NCBI RefSeq assembly: GCF_000381345.1 | Contig: NZ_KB906400.1 | Span: 248,001 to 312,000 of the forward strand | Source: Deinococcus apachensis DSM 19763 | Lineage (GTDB): Bacteria; Deinococcota; Deinococci; Deinococcales; Deinococcaceae | Length of the DNA stretch: 64,000 nucleotides | Direction: 5' to 3' | Shown here: positions 18,266 through 32,105 of the stretch, one piece after another | Layout: each line of letters opens with the position of its first letter | Position numbering within the stretch: position 1 is the stretch's first letter | The notes under the pieces: generated by a model | Databases searched by the model: none | What the model was told of the DNA's origin: nothing | The model's input: the letters and a program-made list of their open reading frames with translations, nothing else | Position numbers and translations under genes: made by a program

Positions 18266-19696
18266 TCATTGCTTGCGGTCAAACCACCCCCGGAGAGCCC
18301 CGTAGGCCGCCGAGAAGCGCCCCGCCACGTCCGACCAATCCACATCCGCGTGGGGCTCGATGATCGCCTCGGTATGGGGAGGGCCCACTTCGGGAGGCCG
18401 CCCGGTCACCGCCGATTGCGCCAGCAGCGCCGCCCCGTACACCGAGGCTCCCGGCACCTCCAGGACATCCAGCGGGCGCCCCAGGATGTCGGCGAGCAGT
18501 TGTCGCCACCAGGGATGAACCGAACCGCCCCCCGCGAGCCGGATGGTGGGCCGGTCAGTCCCTGGCAGCAGCAGCAGCGCCTCCCGGATGGAGAGCGCCA
18601 CCCCCTCGAAGGCGGCGCGGGCGAGGTGAGAGGGATCGTGCTCCAGCCCCGCGCCCAGCCATCCTCCCCGGGCATGCGGGTCAAGGTGGGGGGTGCGGTC
18701 ACCCGTCAGGTAGGGCAGGAAGAGCAGGCCGCGTGAACCGGGTTCCGCCCCCCGCGCGAGCGTGTAGAACTCCTCCCAGTCGCAGCGCAGGGTCCGCCTG
18801 GCCCACTCCAGGGCGAGTCCGGCGTTCTGGACGGCACCCAGGGTGTAGCCGCCCTGGTCCTGGGCCGTGCGGAAGACGTGAAGTCCTTCCCGGGCCTGCG
18901 GCAGGGCCATACTTCGCACCACGAGCTGCGCCCCCGTCCCCACCGTGAGCTGTATCTGGTTTTCTGGGAGTGCCGTGCCCAGAAGTGCCGCTGCTGTATC
19001 CGCCGCCCCCGCCGCGACGGGCAGCCCGGCGGGGAGGCCCAGGTGCGCCGCCGCCGCGGGTGTGAGCGTCCCCGCGACCGACCGCGACCCGGTGAGCGGG
19101 GCGAGAAGATCGGAACGCAGACCAAGTGCGTCCGCGACAGGAGCGTTCCACCCGTCCCGTCCCAGGTCGTACAACAGGGTCCCCGAGGCGTCGGAGGGCT
19201 CGGCCCGCGCTTCCCCCGTGAGGCGCAGGCGCAGCCAGTCCTTGGGTTGCAGCGCCCAGCGTGCCCCGGCGTACACCTCCACCTCGTGCTCGCGCAGCCA
19301 CAGCAGGGTGGGACCAGCCATGCCCGCCGTAATCGGATTGCGCAGCGTGAGGCGCAAGTCCTGCGGCAGCGCGCGGTAGATGTCCAGAACCGACGCGGCC
19401 CGCGCGTCCGCCCACAGCACCGCCGGGCGCAGGGGCCTTCCCTCCGCGTCAGACAGCACCACTCCGTGCATCTGGCCGGAAAGGCCCAGGGCGCGGACCC
19501 GCCCGCCGTCCTCCCCGACCACCTCTCGGGTGACGCGGCCGAGGGCTGCCCACCACTCCCCGGGGTCGCTCTCGGCCCAGCCGGGGTGGGGGGCCCTGAC
19601 CGCGTAGGACGCGCTTGCCTCGCGGACGCGCTCGCCCCCCTCCCCGTACAGGGCGACCTTGGCGCTCCCGGTGCCCAGATCAAGTCCCAGGTGCAT
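18266..19696 (-). CDS. xylB: FGGY-family carbohydrate kinase (xylulokinase-like)
   Basis: The protein has 476 residues, usual for the family. The N-terminal ATPase fold begins LGLDLGTGSAKV. LGLSGQMHG near 70-78 is the sugar-binding segment of xylulokinases. The second FGGY domain includes the ATP-binding LAGGGS region. It phosphorylates a ketose such as xylulose; the exact sugar is uncertain. It is the last gene of the leftward sugar operon, 82 bases after the glycoside hydrolase, and would process the sugar released by it. Confidence 0.8.
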   Translation of the reverse strand: MHLGLDLGTGSAKVALYGEGGERVREASASYAVRAPHPGWAESDPGEWWAALGRVTREVVGEDGGRVRALGLSGQMHGVVLSDAEGRPLRPAVLWADARAASVLDIYRALPQDLRLTLRNPITAGMAGPTLLWLREHEVEVYAGARWALQPKDWLRLRLTGEARAEPSDASGTLLYDLGRDGWNAPVADALGLRSDLLAPLTGSRSVAGTLTPAAAAHLGLPAGLPVAAGAADTAAALLGTALPENQIQLTVGTGAQLVVRSMALPQAREGLHVFRTAQDQGGYTLGAVQNAGLALEWARRTLRCDWEEFYTLARGAEPGSRGLLFLPYLTGDRTPHLDPHARGGWLGAGLEHDPSHLARAAFEGVALSIREALLLLPGTDRPTIRLAGGGSVHPWWRQLLADILGRPLDVLEVPGASVYGAALLAQSAVTGRPPEVGPPHTEAIIEPHADVDWSDVAGRFSAAYGALRGWFDRKQ

Positions 19697-19778
19697 GAGC
19701 CCTCCGCCCGCGTCGGGGACTCCTCACCGCTGCCTGCCTGCTGTCCGTCACGGAAAGCTCCGGCGCCCATTGATGGGG

Positions 19779-21686
<1,908 letters not shown>

Positions 21687-21721
21687 TCGCACTCCTTGAA
21701 AGGTTGCGGCACGGCAGGTCT

Positions 21722-21742
21722 ATCCTCCCCTATTCGGAGGAT
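21722..21742. other. hairpin between permease and glycosidase genes
   Basis: ATCCTCC (21722-21728) and GGAGGAT (21736-21742) form a 7-base-pair stem with a 7-base loop in the 98-base gap. There is no T-run, so it is more likely an mRNA-processing or expression-tuning hairpin than a full terminator. Confidence 0.4.
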
Positions 21743-21784
21743 CAGCCCGGGAGACCTGTACAGGGCGGAGGGGCTTCGGATCGG

Positions 21785-22614
21785 TCAACCCTTCACGCCC
21801 GTCACGGTCAGGAAGCCCTCGGTGACGCGGCGCTGGAAGATCAGGTAGGCGAGCACGACCGGCAACCCGCCCAGCACGGCGGTCGCCATCGTCCGGGCGA
21901 AGCGCAGGCCGTAGGCGTCCTGCACCTGCGTGAGGCCCAGGGGAATCGTCATCATCTCCGGCGAGGTCGTGATGATGAAGGGCCACAGGAAGTTGTTCCA
22001 CGCCGCGATAAAGGTCACGATGCCGATGGCCCACAGCACGGTGCCGCTCAGGGGCACGAACACGTTCCAGAGGATGCGCCACTCGCTCGCGCCGTCCACC
22101 ACGGCGGCCTCGCGGATTTCCTTCGGCACCTGGTCGAAAAAGCCCTTGAACACATACACCGCGACCGGCGAGACGATCTGCGGCAGGATGATGCCCGCGT
22201 AGGTGTTCACGCTGCCCAGGTCGTTCATCAGGCGGAACAGGGGGATGAGCAGCGCCTCGAAGGGCACCATGATGCCCGCCAGGAACACCCAGAAGAGGAT
22301 GTTCTTGCCCCGGAACTGGAGCTGCGAGAAGGCGTACGCCGCGAGCGCGGCGAGCACCACCGTGGCGAGGGTGATCACCAGCGAGGTCAGCGCGGAGTTG
22401 AGAAACCAGCGCGGCAGGTCCCCGAGGGTGAGCACGTCCCGGAAGGCGGTGAAGGTGGGCGTGGTGGGGAGCCATTGAACGGGCTGGGCGACGGCCTGCT
22501 CCTCGGTCTTGAGCGCGGTGAGGACGGCCCACAGCAGCGGGAACGCCCACAGCGCGCCGAGCAGCAGGGTGGAGCCGGTGGCGACGGCGGCCCACGTGCG
22601 GTTGCCGTGCCCGG

Positions 22615-22618
<4 letters not shown>
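21785..22618 (-). CDS. carbohydrate ABC transporter permease (MalG-type)
   Basis: The protein has 277 residues with six membrane helices. The ABC permease loop has EIREAAVVDGASEWRI, the EAA motif that docks with the ATPase. The C-terminus is GFLTVTGVKG, typical of MalG-like permeases. It overlaps the preceding permease by four bases (ATGA), so the two are translated together. No ATPase gene is present in the operon; a shared MsmX-type ATPase from elsewhere is expected, as in many such systems. Confidence 0.92.
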
Positions 22619-23523
<905 letters not shown>

Positions 23524-23595
23524 GGGAGGGCCCTCCTGGCGGGGAAACAAGGGAAGCGGCCCCGCGCACGTCTGGCGCGCGGGGCCGCCCCGGGC

Positions 23596-24882
23596 TCAGG
23601 GCTTGGGCCGACCGGCCATCAGCCTGTTGGCCTCGCTCTCGAACAGGCTCATGGCCTTGTCCACACTGAGTTGCCCCGCCATCGCCGCCGGGAAGTACTT
23701 GATGGACACGGCCTCCAGCGGGCCCGCCGCGCCGCTGTACCAGCCGGGCGGGTCATAGGTGACGTTGGCGGCCGAGGTCTTGGCGTAGCCCGAGTTGGGT
23801 TTGAGGGCCGTGTACTTGGCCGAGTTCACCACTGGGAGGTACGCCGGGATGTGGCCGCCCTGCGCCCAGGTCAGGGAGTTCTTCTGCACGTAGGCGATGA
23901 AGTCCATCACGCCCGCAAGGCGGTCCGCGGGAATGGGCTTGCGGGCGTTGTTGGGGATGGCGAAGCCGTGCGAGTCCCCCCAGGTGTCCTGGTTGCCGAA
24001 GAACTTGGGGAGGGGCGCCACCCCGTAGTCGAAGGGCAACTTCCCGGTCTTGCGGCCGTCGACCATCGTGGGCACTTCCCACACGCCGTTGATCATGAAG
24101 GCCGTCTTGCCCGTGGTGAACTGCGCGACCGAGCTGGGATAGTCGGAGTTCTTGGGCATGTACCCGTTCTTCATCCAATCGGCCATGATGCTCAGCGCCT
24201 TCTTGCCCGCCTCACCCGCGCTGATCTTGTTGTTCGTCACGATGCTGCCGCCCTGCTGCTCGACCATCGTGAGCCACAGCCGCCAGGGCATGTAGGCGGT
24301 CGAGTGGTTCTCCATGTCCAGGCCCGCCAGGCCCGTCTTGTCCTTGACGGCCTTGAGGGCGGCGGTGAACTGATCGACGGAGTTCATGGGCTTGAGGTTG
24401 CCGCTGGCGTCGAGCAGCCCCGCCTTGCGGGCGACGTCCTTGTTGTAGTACAGCACCAGGGGGTGGGTGTCGAGCGGCACCGCGTACAGCTTGCCCTGGT
24501 AGGTCGCAGCGTTCCAGAGGCGCGGGAAGAAGTCGGCCTGCTTCAGCCCGGCGCTGCTCAGTTCCTGGGTGGTGATGGGCCGCAGCAGGTTCGCGGGCGC
24601 CCAGCCGCTGATGCGCGAGAGGTGGAAGGAGATCAGGTCCGGCGCCTGCCCGACCGAGGTGGAGGTACGGACCTTGGTGTAGAAGGGCACGCCCCACTGG
24701 AGGACCGTCTGCTGAATCTGGTACTTCTTCTGGCTGGCGTTGTAGCCGTCGATCAGCGTCTTCATGCGTGCGCCGTCGCCGCCGCCCAGGAAGTTCCAGA
24801 AGGTGATCTTGGTGGGCTGCTGGGCGAGGGCTGCGCCGCCGAGCAGGGCGCCGAGGGTCAGAAGTCGGGTGATCCGGGTCAT
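23596..24882 (-). CDS. sugar ABC transporter substrate-binding protein
   Basis: The protein has 428 residues and belongs to the extracellular binding protein family 1. The signal peptide is residues 1-20 (ending ALAQ). ITFWNFLGGGDGARM follows, typical of the first strand of sugar binders. The conserved region APDLISFHLSR lies near 85. The ATG at 24882 is preceded by AAGGAG. It is the first gene of the leftward operon, whose promoter is at 25110-25139 opposite the ArsR gene. Confidence 0.92.
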   Translation of the reverse strand: MTRITRLLTLGALLGGAALAQQPTKITFWNFLGGGDGARMKTLIDGYNASQKKYQIQQTVLQWGVPFYTKVRTSTSVGQAPDLISFHLSRISGWAPANLLRPITTQELSSAGLKQADFFPRLWNAATYQGKLYAVPLDTHPLVLYYNKDVARKAGLLDASGNLKPMNSVDQFTAALKAVKDKTGLAGLDMENHSTAYMPWRLWLTMVEQQGGSIVTNNKISAGEAGKKALSIMADWMKNGYMPKNSDYPSSVAQFTTGKTAFMINGVWEVPTMVDGRKTGKLPFDYGVAPLPKFFGNQDTWGDSHGFAIPNNARKPIPADRLAGVMDFIAYVQKNSLTWAQGGHIPAYLPVVNSAKYTALKPNSGYAKTSAANVTYDPPGWYSGAAGPLEAVSIKYFPAAMAGQLSVDKAMSLFESEANRLMAGRPKP

Positions 24883-25109
24883 GGGGCTCCTTGGGAAGAG
24901 GTCGGGAGGCTCCGAACGGCGAGCAGGCGGGCTGCGGGGGCTCCTCTCTGAAGGCGAAGGGGTGGCATCAGGAAAGGAAGCGGTGGTTCCCGGACAACGC
25001 CCGGCAGAGGGCAGCACAACGGCGAGATGAACCCGGAAGGGCTGGAATCGGGGCGGCACGCGGGGCGGGGTTCCAGCATCGGCGTCTGACAGGTTGTTTT
25101 GTTGGAGGG

Positions 25110-25139
25110 ATGGTACGCTCCACTCTTTCTTTTTGTCAA
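25110..25139 (-). promoter_or_regulatory. promoter of the sugar operon
   Basis: On the minus strand a perfect -35 TTGACA (complement of 25134-25139) is followed after 18 bases by TACCAT (complement of 25110-25115). It reads toward the binding protein gene starting at 24882, leaving a 5' leader of about 220 bases. Confidence 0.6.
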
Positions 25140-25238
25140 GTTCAGTCGATAGAATGGAGGGAGTTCCACCCCCCAGGTCCGAAACGTTCGGGAGTCTGCC
25201 CCAGGAAAGGTCGATGTAGTGGCTGTTTTGCCTATCTA

Positions 25239-25254
25239 TCAATATTTGTATTGA
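25239..25254. promoter_or_regulatory. inverted repeat TCAATA-TTTG-TATTGA, candidate ArsR-protein operator
   Basis: The 6-4-6 perfect inverted repeat is AT-rich in a GC-rich background and lies 22 bases upstream of the regulator start. That is a typical operator size for winged-helix ArsR-like dimers, suggesting autoregulation. It is about 100 bases from the divergent -35 box. Confidence 0.5.
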
Positions 25255-25275
25255 AGTTGAGAGAAAGGAGATTCC

Positions 25276-26238
25276 ATGCCTATTTCCGGCACACGCACCC
25301 TGACCATCGACAGCGAGGCGGCTCTGCCCGTCCTGCTCGCGCTCGCCCACGACACGCGGCTGCTGATCCTGAGCCTGCTCTCGCACAACGTGATGAACGT
25401 CTCCGAACTCACGAACACCCTGGGCCTGCCCTACGCGACGGTGTTTTTCCACCTCAAGAAGCTGGAGAGCGCCGGGCTGCTCCATGTGGAGTACACCCCC
25501 GGCACGCGCGGCGCGCAGAAGCTGGTGTCCAAGCGCTACGACGAGCTGCTTTTCAAGCTGCCCGGCGTCAAGGTCGAGGCGGGCGAGGACATGGTGGAGG
25601 TCAGCATGCCGGTCGGCGCGTACCGGCAGGTGGACGCCCGGCCCAACTGCGGCCTGATGTCCGACACCCGCATCATCGGCCGGGTGGACGATCCCCGCTC
25701 CTTTTTCGAGCCCGACCACGTGTTCGCGCAGGTACTGTGGTTTCGCTGCGGCTTCGTGGACTACGCCTTTCCCAACAACCTTCCCTTTGGTTCCCACGCG
25801 ACCGAGCTCGAACTCTCGGTGGAGCTGTGTTCGGAGGCCCCGCAGTACAACCTCGACTGGCCTTCGGACATCACCCTGTGGGTCAACGACGTCGAGGTGG
25901 GCACCTGGACCTCGCCGGGCGACTTCGGGGGCGAGCGGGGCCGCCTCACGCCCGCGTGGTGGTCGGACGACCAGAGCATGTACGGGCTGCTCAAGCACTG
26001 GCGGGTGACGCCGGAGGGCTCCTTTATCGACAGCGAGCGCCTGTCGGACGTGACCCTGGCCGACCTGCGGCTGGAGGACAACAATCACATCGCGGTGCGG
26101 CTGGGCGTGAAGGAGAATGCCTGGCAGGTCGGCGGCCTCAACCTGTTCGGGCGCCACTGCGGCAACCACCCCCAGGACCTCGTGATGCGGACGCGCTACG
26201 CCTTTGGCGCCAACGAGAAACCGTACCGCCTGCGCTGA
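25276..26238 (+). CDS. ArsR-type winged-helix regulator with a large C-terminal ligand domain
   Basis: The protein has 320 residues. Residues 15-95 are an ArsR-like winged helix (HDTRLLILSLLS, then NVSELTNTLGLPYATVFFHLKKL as the recognition part). The remaining 220 residues form a beta-rich domain with many tryptophans and a C-terminal GLNLFGRHCGNHPQDL. I do not recognise it as a named family. ArsR proteins are normally about 100 residues, so the extra domain probably senses a sugar. It is divergent from the sugar operon and is its likely repressor. AAGGAG precedes the start. Confidence 0.8.
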   Translation: MPISGTRTLTIDSEAALPVLLALAHDTRLLILSLLSHNVMNVSELTNTLGLPYATVFFHLKKLESAGLLHVEYTPGTRGAQKLVSKRYDELLFKLPGVKVEAGEDMVEVSMPVGAYRQVDARPNCGLMSDTRIIGRVDDPRSFFEPDHVFAQVLWFRCGFVDYAFPNNLPFGSHATELELSVELCSEAPQYNLDWPSDITLWVNDVEVGTWTSPGDFGGERGRLTPAWWSDDQSMYGLLKHWRVTPEGSFIDSERLSDVTLADLRLEDNNHIAVRLGVKENAWQVGGLNLFGRHCGNHPQDLVMRTRYAFGANEKPYRLR

Positions 26239-26320
26239 AAGACCGGGACCTTTCGAGCCTGGACGCGCACGAAGGCCAGGACGCCTCCAAAATCGGGGTT
26301 TAAGGCGAGGCGCGGACACC

Positions 26321-26386
26321 TTGTCATGCTGGGCGAAGGCGAAGCATCCTCACGCCAGACCCTTCGCGTTGCTCAGGGTGACGACC
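26321..26386. repeat. imperfect palindromic repeat element
   Basis: The left arm (from GTCATGCTGGGCGAAGGCGA) and the right arm (complement reads GTCACCCTGAGCAACGCGAA) are inverted copies separated by about ten bases. The pattern resembles the widespread small palindromic element containing GTCATNCTGAGCGAAG seen in many GC-rich genomes. It lies directly behind the truncated kinase gene. Confidence 0.55.
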
Positions 26387-26401
26387 TTGTTGAGCCTTGC
26401 C

Positions 26402-26644
26402 CTAAGCCCCCAGCAGCTCGGCGACGAGGTGGTAGAAGAGCGGCCACTGGGCCTTCAGGACGAGGTCAGCGTTCCTCTCCCCTTCCAGCCGGGCGTCCCG
26501 CAGGGGTTCCTTCACGCGGTCGCGCGACAGCAGGGGCCAGCCGAGTTCCCCGGAGAGCCGGGTCGCCAGGGTCGTTTTCCCGGTGGCGGGGGCGCCGATC
26601 ACCAGGACGAGGGCGGGAGACGCGCCGTCCGGCGCCACCCTCAC
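26402..26644 (-). pseudogene. truncated P-loop kinase (AAA_33-like)
   Basis: About 80 residues from a GTG at 26644 that overlaps the previous stop as GTGA. A clean Walker A (GAPATGKT) and the following LATRLSGELGWPLLSRDRVKE are typical of small P-loop kinases of the zeta-toxin/chloramphenicol-phosphotransferase class. Those are normally 160-200 residues. Here the frame stops soon after ADLVLKAQWPLFYHLVAELL, removing the lid and Walker B half. The truncation ends 15 bases from the palindromic repeat, suggesting an insertion or deletion event. Confidence 0.6.
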
Positions 26645-27213
26645 GAGCCGCTGCGGGCTTTGGGGTTGTCCTTTTTCCACGCGCGCACGAGGTCCTGCGC
26701 CTGGGTCTGCCCCAGCGCCGCGAGCATCTTCGCCACCGGCTTTCCCGTACGCGCCTCGGAGTGGATGTCGCTCCACGAGGACGCGAACTGGATGGCGGTA
26801 TTTTTCGCCGTCGCCGCCGCCGGACTTCCCTCGGCCGGGCCAACCTGGAGGCTGAGGGTGTACGAGTAGGCGGGGTCACCGAAGCCCACGTAATTCCTGG
26901 GGTTCAGGTAGCGCACGTTGAGCAGGATGAGCGTGAAGGCCGGGCTCTTGCGGCACGAGGGCTGGACCTGATACGGCACTCCCGCAGCCTTGAGGGTACT
27001 CACCATCACCCGGTTGACGGTCTGCCCGATGCCCCGGATGGGACCAAGCCGCGCGGCGGGCGTGTCCTCGAAACTCAGCTGCACGGAGGTCGAGTCGAGG
27101 CACAGCACCGCCCCCTTCAGGTTGACCACCGGGCTTTCCCCGTGCGCCAGGGCGCAGGAGCCGAGCAGCCCCGCCGTCAGGGCGAGGGGGCGGGCGGCGG
27201 AGGGGAGGTTCAT
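26641..27213 (-). CDS. secreted protein of unknown function
   Basis: The protein has 190 residues from the ATG at 27213; TTG at 27222 is an alternative. A signal peptide of about 24 residues ends ALAHGES. The mature part contains two cysteines (AVLCLDS and PSCRKS) and ends lysine/arginine-rich. No family is recognised. The gene follows the GlcD-like gene by 28 bases and overlaps the truncated kinase start, so the three appear to be one transcript. Confidence 0.65.
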   Translation of the reverse strand: MNLPSAARPLALTAGLLGSCALAHGESPVVNLKGAVLCLDSTSVQLSFEDTPAARLGPIRGIGQTVNRVMVSTLKAAGVPYQVQPSCRKSPAFTLILLNVRYLNPRNYVGFGDPAYSYTLSLQVGPAEGSPAAATAKNTAIQFASSWSDIHSEARTGKPVAKMLAALGQTQAQDLVRAWKKDNPKARSGS

Positions 27214-27241
27214 GCCTTCCAACTATGCCAGGAAACGGGCC

Positions 27242-28651
<1,410 letters not shown>

Positions 28652-28680
28652 CAACGCCCATCCCTCCTCTCATGGGAGAA

Positions 28681-28702
28681 GGCCGGGTCACCTCACCCGG
28701 CC
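28681..28702 (-). terminator. probable intrinsic terminator of the LivJ-like gene
   Basis: GGCCGGGT and ACCCGGCC form a perfect 8-base-pair stem with a 6-base loop. Read on the minus strand it is followed by TTCTCC. It lies 18 bases after the stop of the binding protein gene. The short T-run makes it moderate. Confidence 0.5.
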
Positions 28703-28720
28703 CCTCTCCCCTCCCCTGCC

Positions 28721-29866
<1,146 letters not shown>

Positions 29867-29952
29867 GGGTGAACCTCCACAGGGGGAGCCGCCCCGGGAA
29901 GGCCCGGACGGCCAGGGACTTTAACTTGTGCTTGCGGGGATGGTAGCAGAAA

Positions 29953-29986
29953 GGCCGGGGGCAAACGGTCGTTTGGCGCCCGGGCC
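29953..29986 (-). terminator. intrinsic terminator of the five-gene KASIII operon
   Basis: Arms beginning GGCCCGGGCGCC and ending GCCCCCGGCC fold into a long stem with a short loop. On the minus strand the stem is followed by TTTCT. It is seven bases past the stop of the glycosyltransferase gene, at the end of the operon. Confidence 0.6.
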
Positions 29987-29992
29987 TCACCC

Positions 29993-31108
29993 TCACTGCG
30001 CGTACTCGCGGCCCTTCCAGGTCACGCGGCGGCGCAGGGCGAGCCGGTAGGCGGGTAGGGCGAACAGGGGGGTGAGGGGGCCGAGCAGCCCCTCGGCAAG
30101 ATCGGCCGGAGTGCGGCGCCCCGTTACGACGTTGACGAGGGCGCGTTCGAGCAGCCCGGCGAGCCGGAGGGTCCACCAGGCGGACGAGCGGGCCGGGACG
30201 AGCCACGGCAGGGCGTACACCGCCCCGTGCCACAGGCCCAGGGTGACCATCAGCACGCGGGAATTCAGATGCACCCCGACCGCGTTCTTGCCGAAGCCCG
30301 CGACCGACTCGCGGTAGCCGCCGTACATCCGCACCCCAACGCATTCCTGCCCCAACGCCTGCCTCACCCGGCCTCCCCGGGCCTTGAGGCGGCGGGCGAA
30401 CACGGTGTCCTCCAGCATCTCGGCGCGGACACAGGCATGACCGCCCAGCGCCTCGTAGGCTTCACGCCTGAACGCCATCAGTTGCCCGTTCGCGGTCGTG
30501 GCGAGGGGCCACCGGGTCTGGAGGAGCGGGTAGGGCAGGAGACAGAGCACCACGGCGTCTACCAGCGGGGTCAGAATGCGGGCGCCTGGCGTCAACTCCT
30601 CGGGCCTGGGGAGAACAGTGAGCAGGTCGGCCTTCCGTGTCGCCAGCTCTTGGAGGACCGCCCCCAACGCACCGGGATGCCAGCGCACATCCGCATCGGT
30701 AAAGATCAGCACCTCCCCTCTCGCCGCCTCACCGAGTTGCTGGCAGGCCCAGGGTTTGCCGAACCAGCCGGGCGGGAGGGGCTGACCGGGGATCACCCGC
30801 GCGCCCAGTCCCCGCGCAATCTGTGCCGTCCTGTCCCCGCTGCCGTCGTCCAGGACCAGGACCTCATCGGCCCCCTGCGCCAGCACGCCGGGGAGGGTGA
30901 GGGGGAGGTTGTGCGCCTCGTCGCGGGCGGGAATCAGGATCGAGACGCGGGGGGAGCCGGGAGGAACAGGTTGGGGCCGCAGGCGGGGGAAGACGGCGGC
31001 GTTGAGCAGCAGCGTGGCGCCCTTGAGGGCCAGGAAGCCCAGGGCAGCGCCCAGGTACACGCCAGACAGACCAGACAGAGAGGAGCTGCGGCCCCGCTTG
31101 TTCCTCAT
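29993..31108 (-). CDS. family 2 glycosyltransferase, membrane-associated
   Basis: The protein has 371 residues. The N-terminal hydrophobic helix (about 12-38) is followed by a GT2 domain: [34 protein letters not shown] (the DxD-type metal site) and a later [15 protein letters not shown] (ED acceptor motif and Rxx region). C-terminal hydrophobic stretches follow near 285-360. This is the CrtQ/HpnB-like type that glycosylates lipids. It is the last gene of the operon and overlaps the KASIII gene by ATGA, which implies the product of the pathway is glycosylated. Confidence 0.85.
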   Translation of the reverse strand: MRNKRGRSSSLSGLSGVYLGAALGFLALKGATLLLNAAVFPRLRPQPVPPGSPRVSILIPARDEAHNLPLTLPGVLAQGADEVLVLDDGSGDRTAQIARGLGARVIPGQPLPPGWFGKPWACQQLGEAARGEVLIFTDADVRWHPGALGAVLQELATRKADLLTVLPRPEELTPGARILTPLVDAVVLCLLPYPLLQTRWPLATTANGQLMAFRREAYEALGGHACVRAEMLEDTVFARRLKARGGRVRQALGQECVGVRMYGGYRESVAGFGKNAVGVHLNSRVLMVTLGLWHGAVYALPWLVPARSSAWWTLRLAGLLERALVNVVTGRRTPADLAEGLLGPLTPLFALPAYRLALRRRVTWKGREYAQ

Positions 31109-32094
31109 AACCTCAGGATCAACCCGCCCACGCTCAGCCCCGCCCCCGTGCCGATGAGGAGCAACGTGTCGCCCGCTCGCGCTCTTCCTTCCGTCATCGC
31201 CTGGTGCAGCGTCAGCGGCAGGCTGGCGGCGATCACGTTGCCCAGGGTGGGGAGGGTCACCTCCACCCGCTCCTCCGGCCAGCCGTAACGGCGCATCAGG
31301 TCGAGGCCCGCCTGGCTCGCCTGGTGGGGAATGACGCGGTCGATGCCGGGGAGGCCCCCACTCAGCCCGGGCCGCAGCCGTTCCAGAAAGCCCGGCACGA
31401 CCTGCGAGGCGAGTTTCAGGACGCGCAGGCCCTGCATGTCGAAGGTGAAGTCCAGCGGTGTCACGTCGGGGTGACCGGGGGGAAGCAGGCTGCCGCCGCC
31501 GCGAATCCGGGTGTAATCCGCTCCCTCGGGGTACGTTTCGAGCCGCATGGCCTCCACGCCCTGGTCAGGCCGCTCGGGCTCGCCCACCAGGACGGCTGCC
31601 GCCCCGTCCCCGATCAGGAGGGCACTCTCCGCCTGGGCCGGGTTGAGGCCCACGCTCCCGGCCTCGCTGCTCACGATCAGGACGCGCCGGGCCTGACCCG
31701 TGTGGACGAGCAGCGCCGCGTGATGCAGGGCGAGCAGGAAACTCAGGCAGGTGCCGTGCAGGCTGTAGGTCGCCGCCCCGCGCAGGCCGAGTTCGCAGGC
31801 GAGCAGCGCCGCCCCGTCGGGGATGGGCTGAAGCTGGCTGCCGCTCGCGTTCAGGAGCACGTCCACATCGTTCGGGGCGAGTCCGGCGGCCCGAATCGCC
31901 TCCCGCGCCGCCTGCGCCCCCAGGGTCAGGGCCGTTTCCCCGCCGGACAGCCAGCGCCGTTCCCGCACGCCCGTCCGGCGCTCGGCAATGTGGGGGTTTA
32001 CCCCGCACCAGTCGGCAGCCTCGGCCGTGCTCACCACGCGCCGGGGAAGGGCCTGGGCGGTCGCCAGGATGCGGATGTTCAGGGTGCCAGTCAT
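31105..32094 (-). CDS. 3-oxoacyl-ACP synthase III family protein (FabH/OleA-like)
   Basis: The protein has 329 residues from the ATG at 32094 (GGGGGA about eight bases upstream). The thiolase-fold catalytic triad is complete: Cys near 114 (HGTCLSF), His near 256 (PHQAS) and Asn near 286 (GNVIAAS). These enzymes condense an acyl thioester with malonyl-ACP or another acyl-CoA. Beside an adenylating enzyme and an SDR it looks more like a dedicated lipid or alkene/lactone pathway enzyme than housekeeping FabH. It starts 11 bases after the adenylating-enzyme gene. Confidence 0.87.
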   Translation of the reverse strand: MTGTLNIRILATAQALPRRVVSTAEAADWCGVNPHIAERRTGVRERRWLSGGETALTLGAQAAREAIRAAGLAPNDVDVLLNASGSQLQPIPDGAALLACELGLRGAATYSLHGTCLSFLLALHHAALLVHTGQARRVLIVSSEAGSVGLNPAQAESALLIGDGAAAVLVGEPERPDQGVEAMRLETYPEGADYTRIRGGGSLLPPGHPDVTPLDFTFDMQGLRVLKLASQVVPGFLERLRPGLSGGLPGIDRVIPHQASQAGLDLMRRYGWPEERVEVTLPTLGNVIAASLPLTLHQAMTEGRARAGDTLLLIGTGAGLSVGGLILRL

Positions 32095-32105
32095 GGGCGT
32101 TCCCC

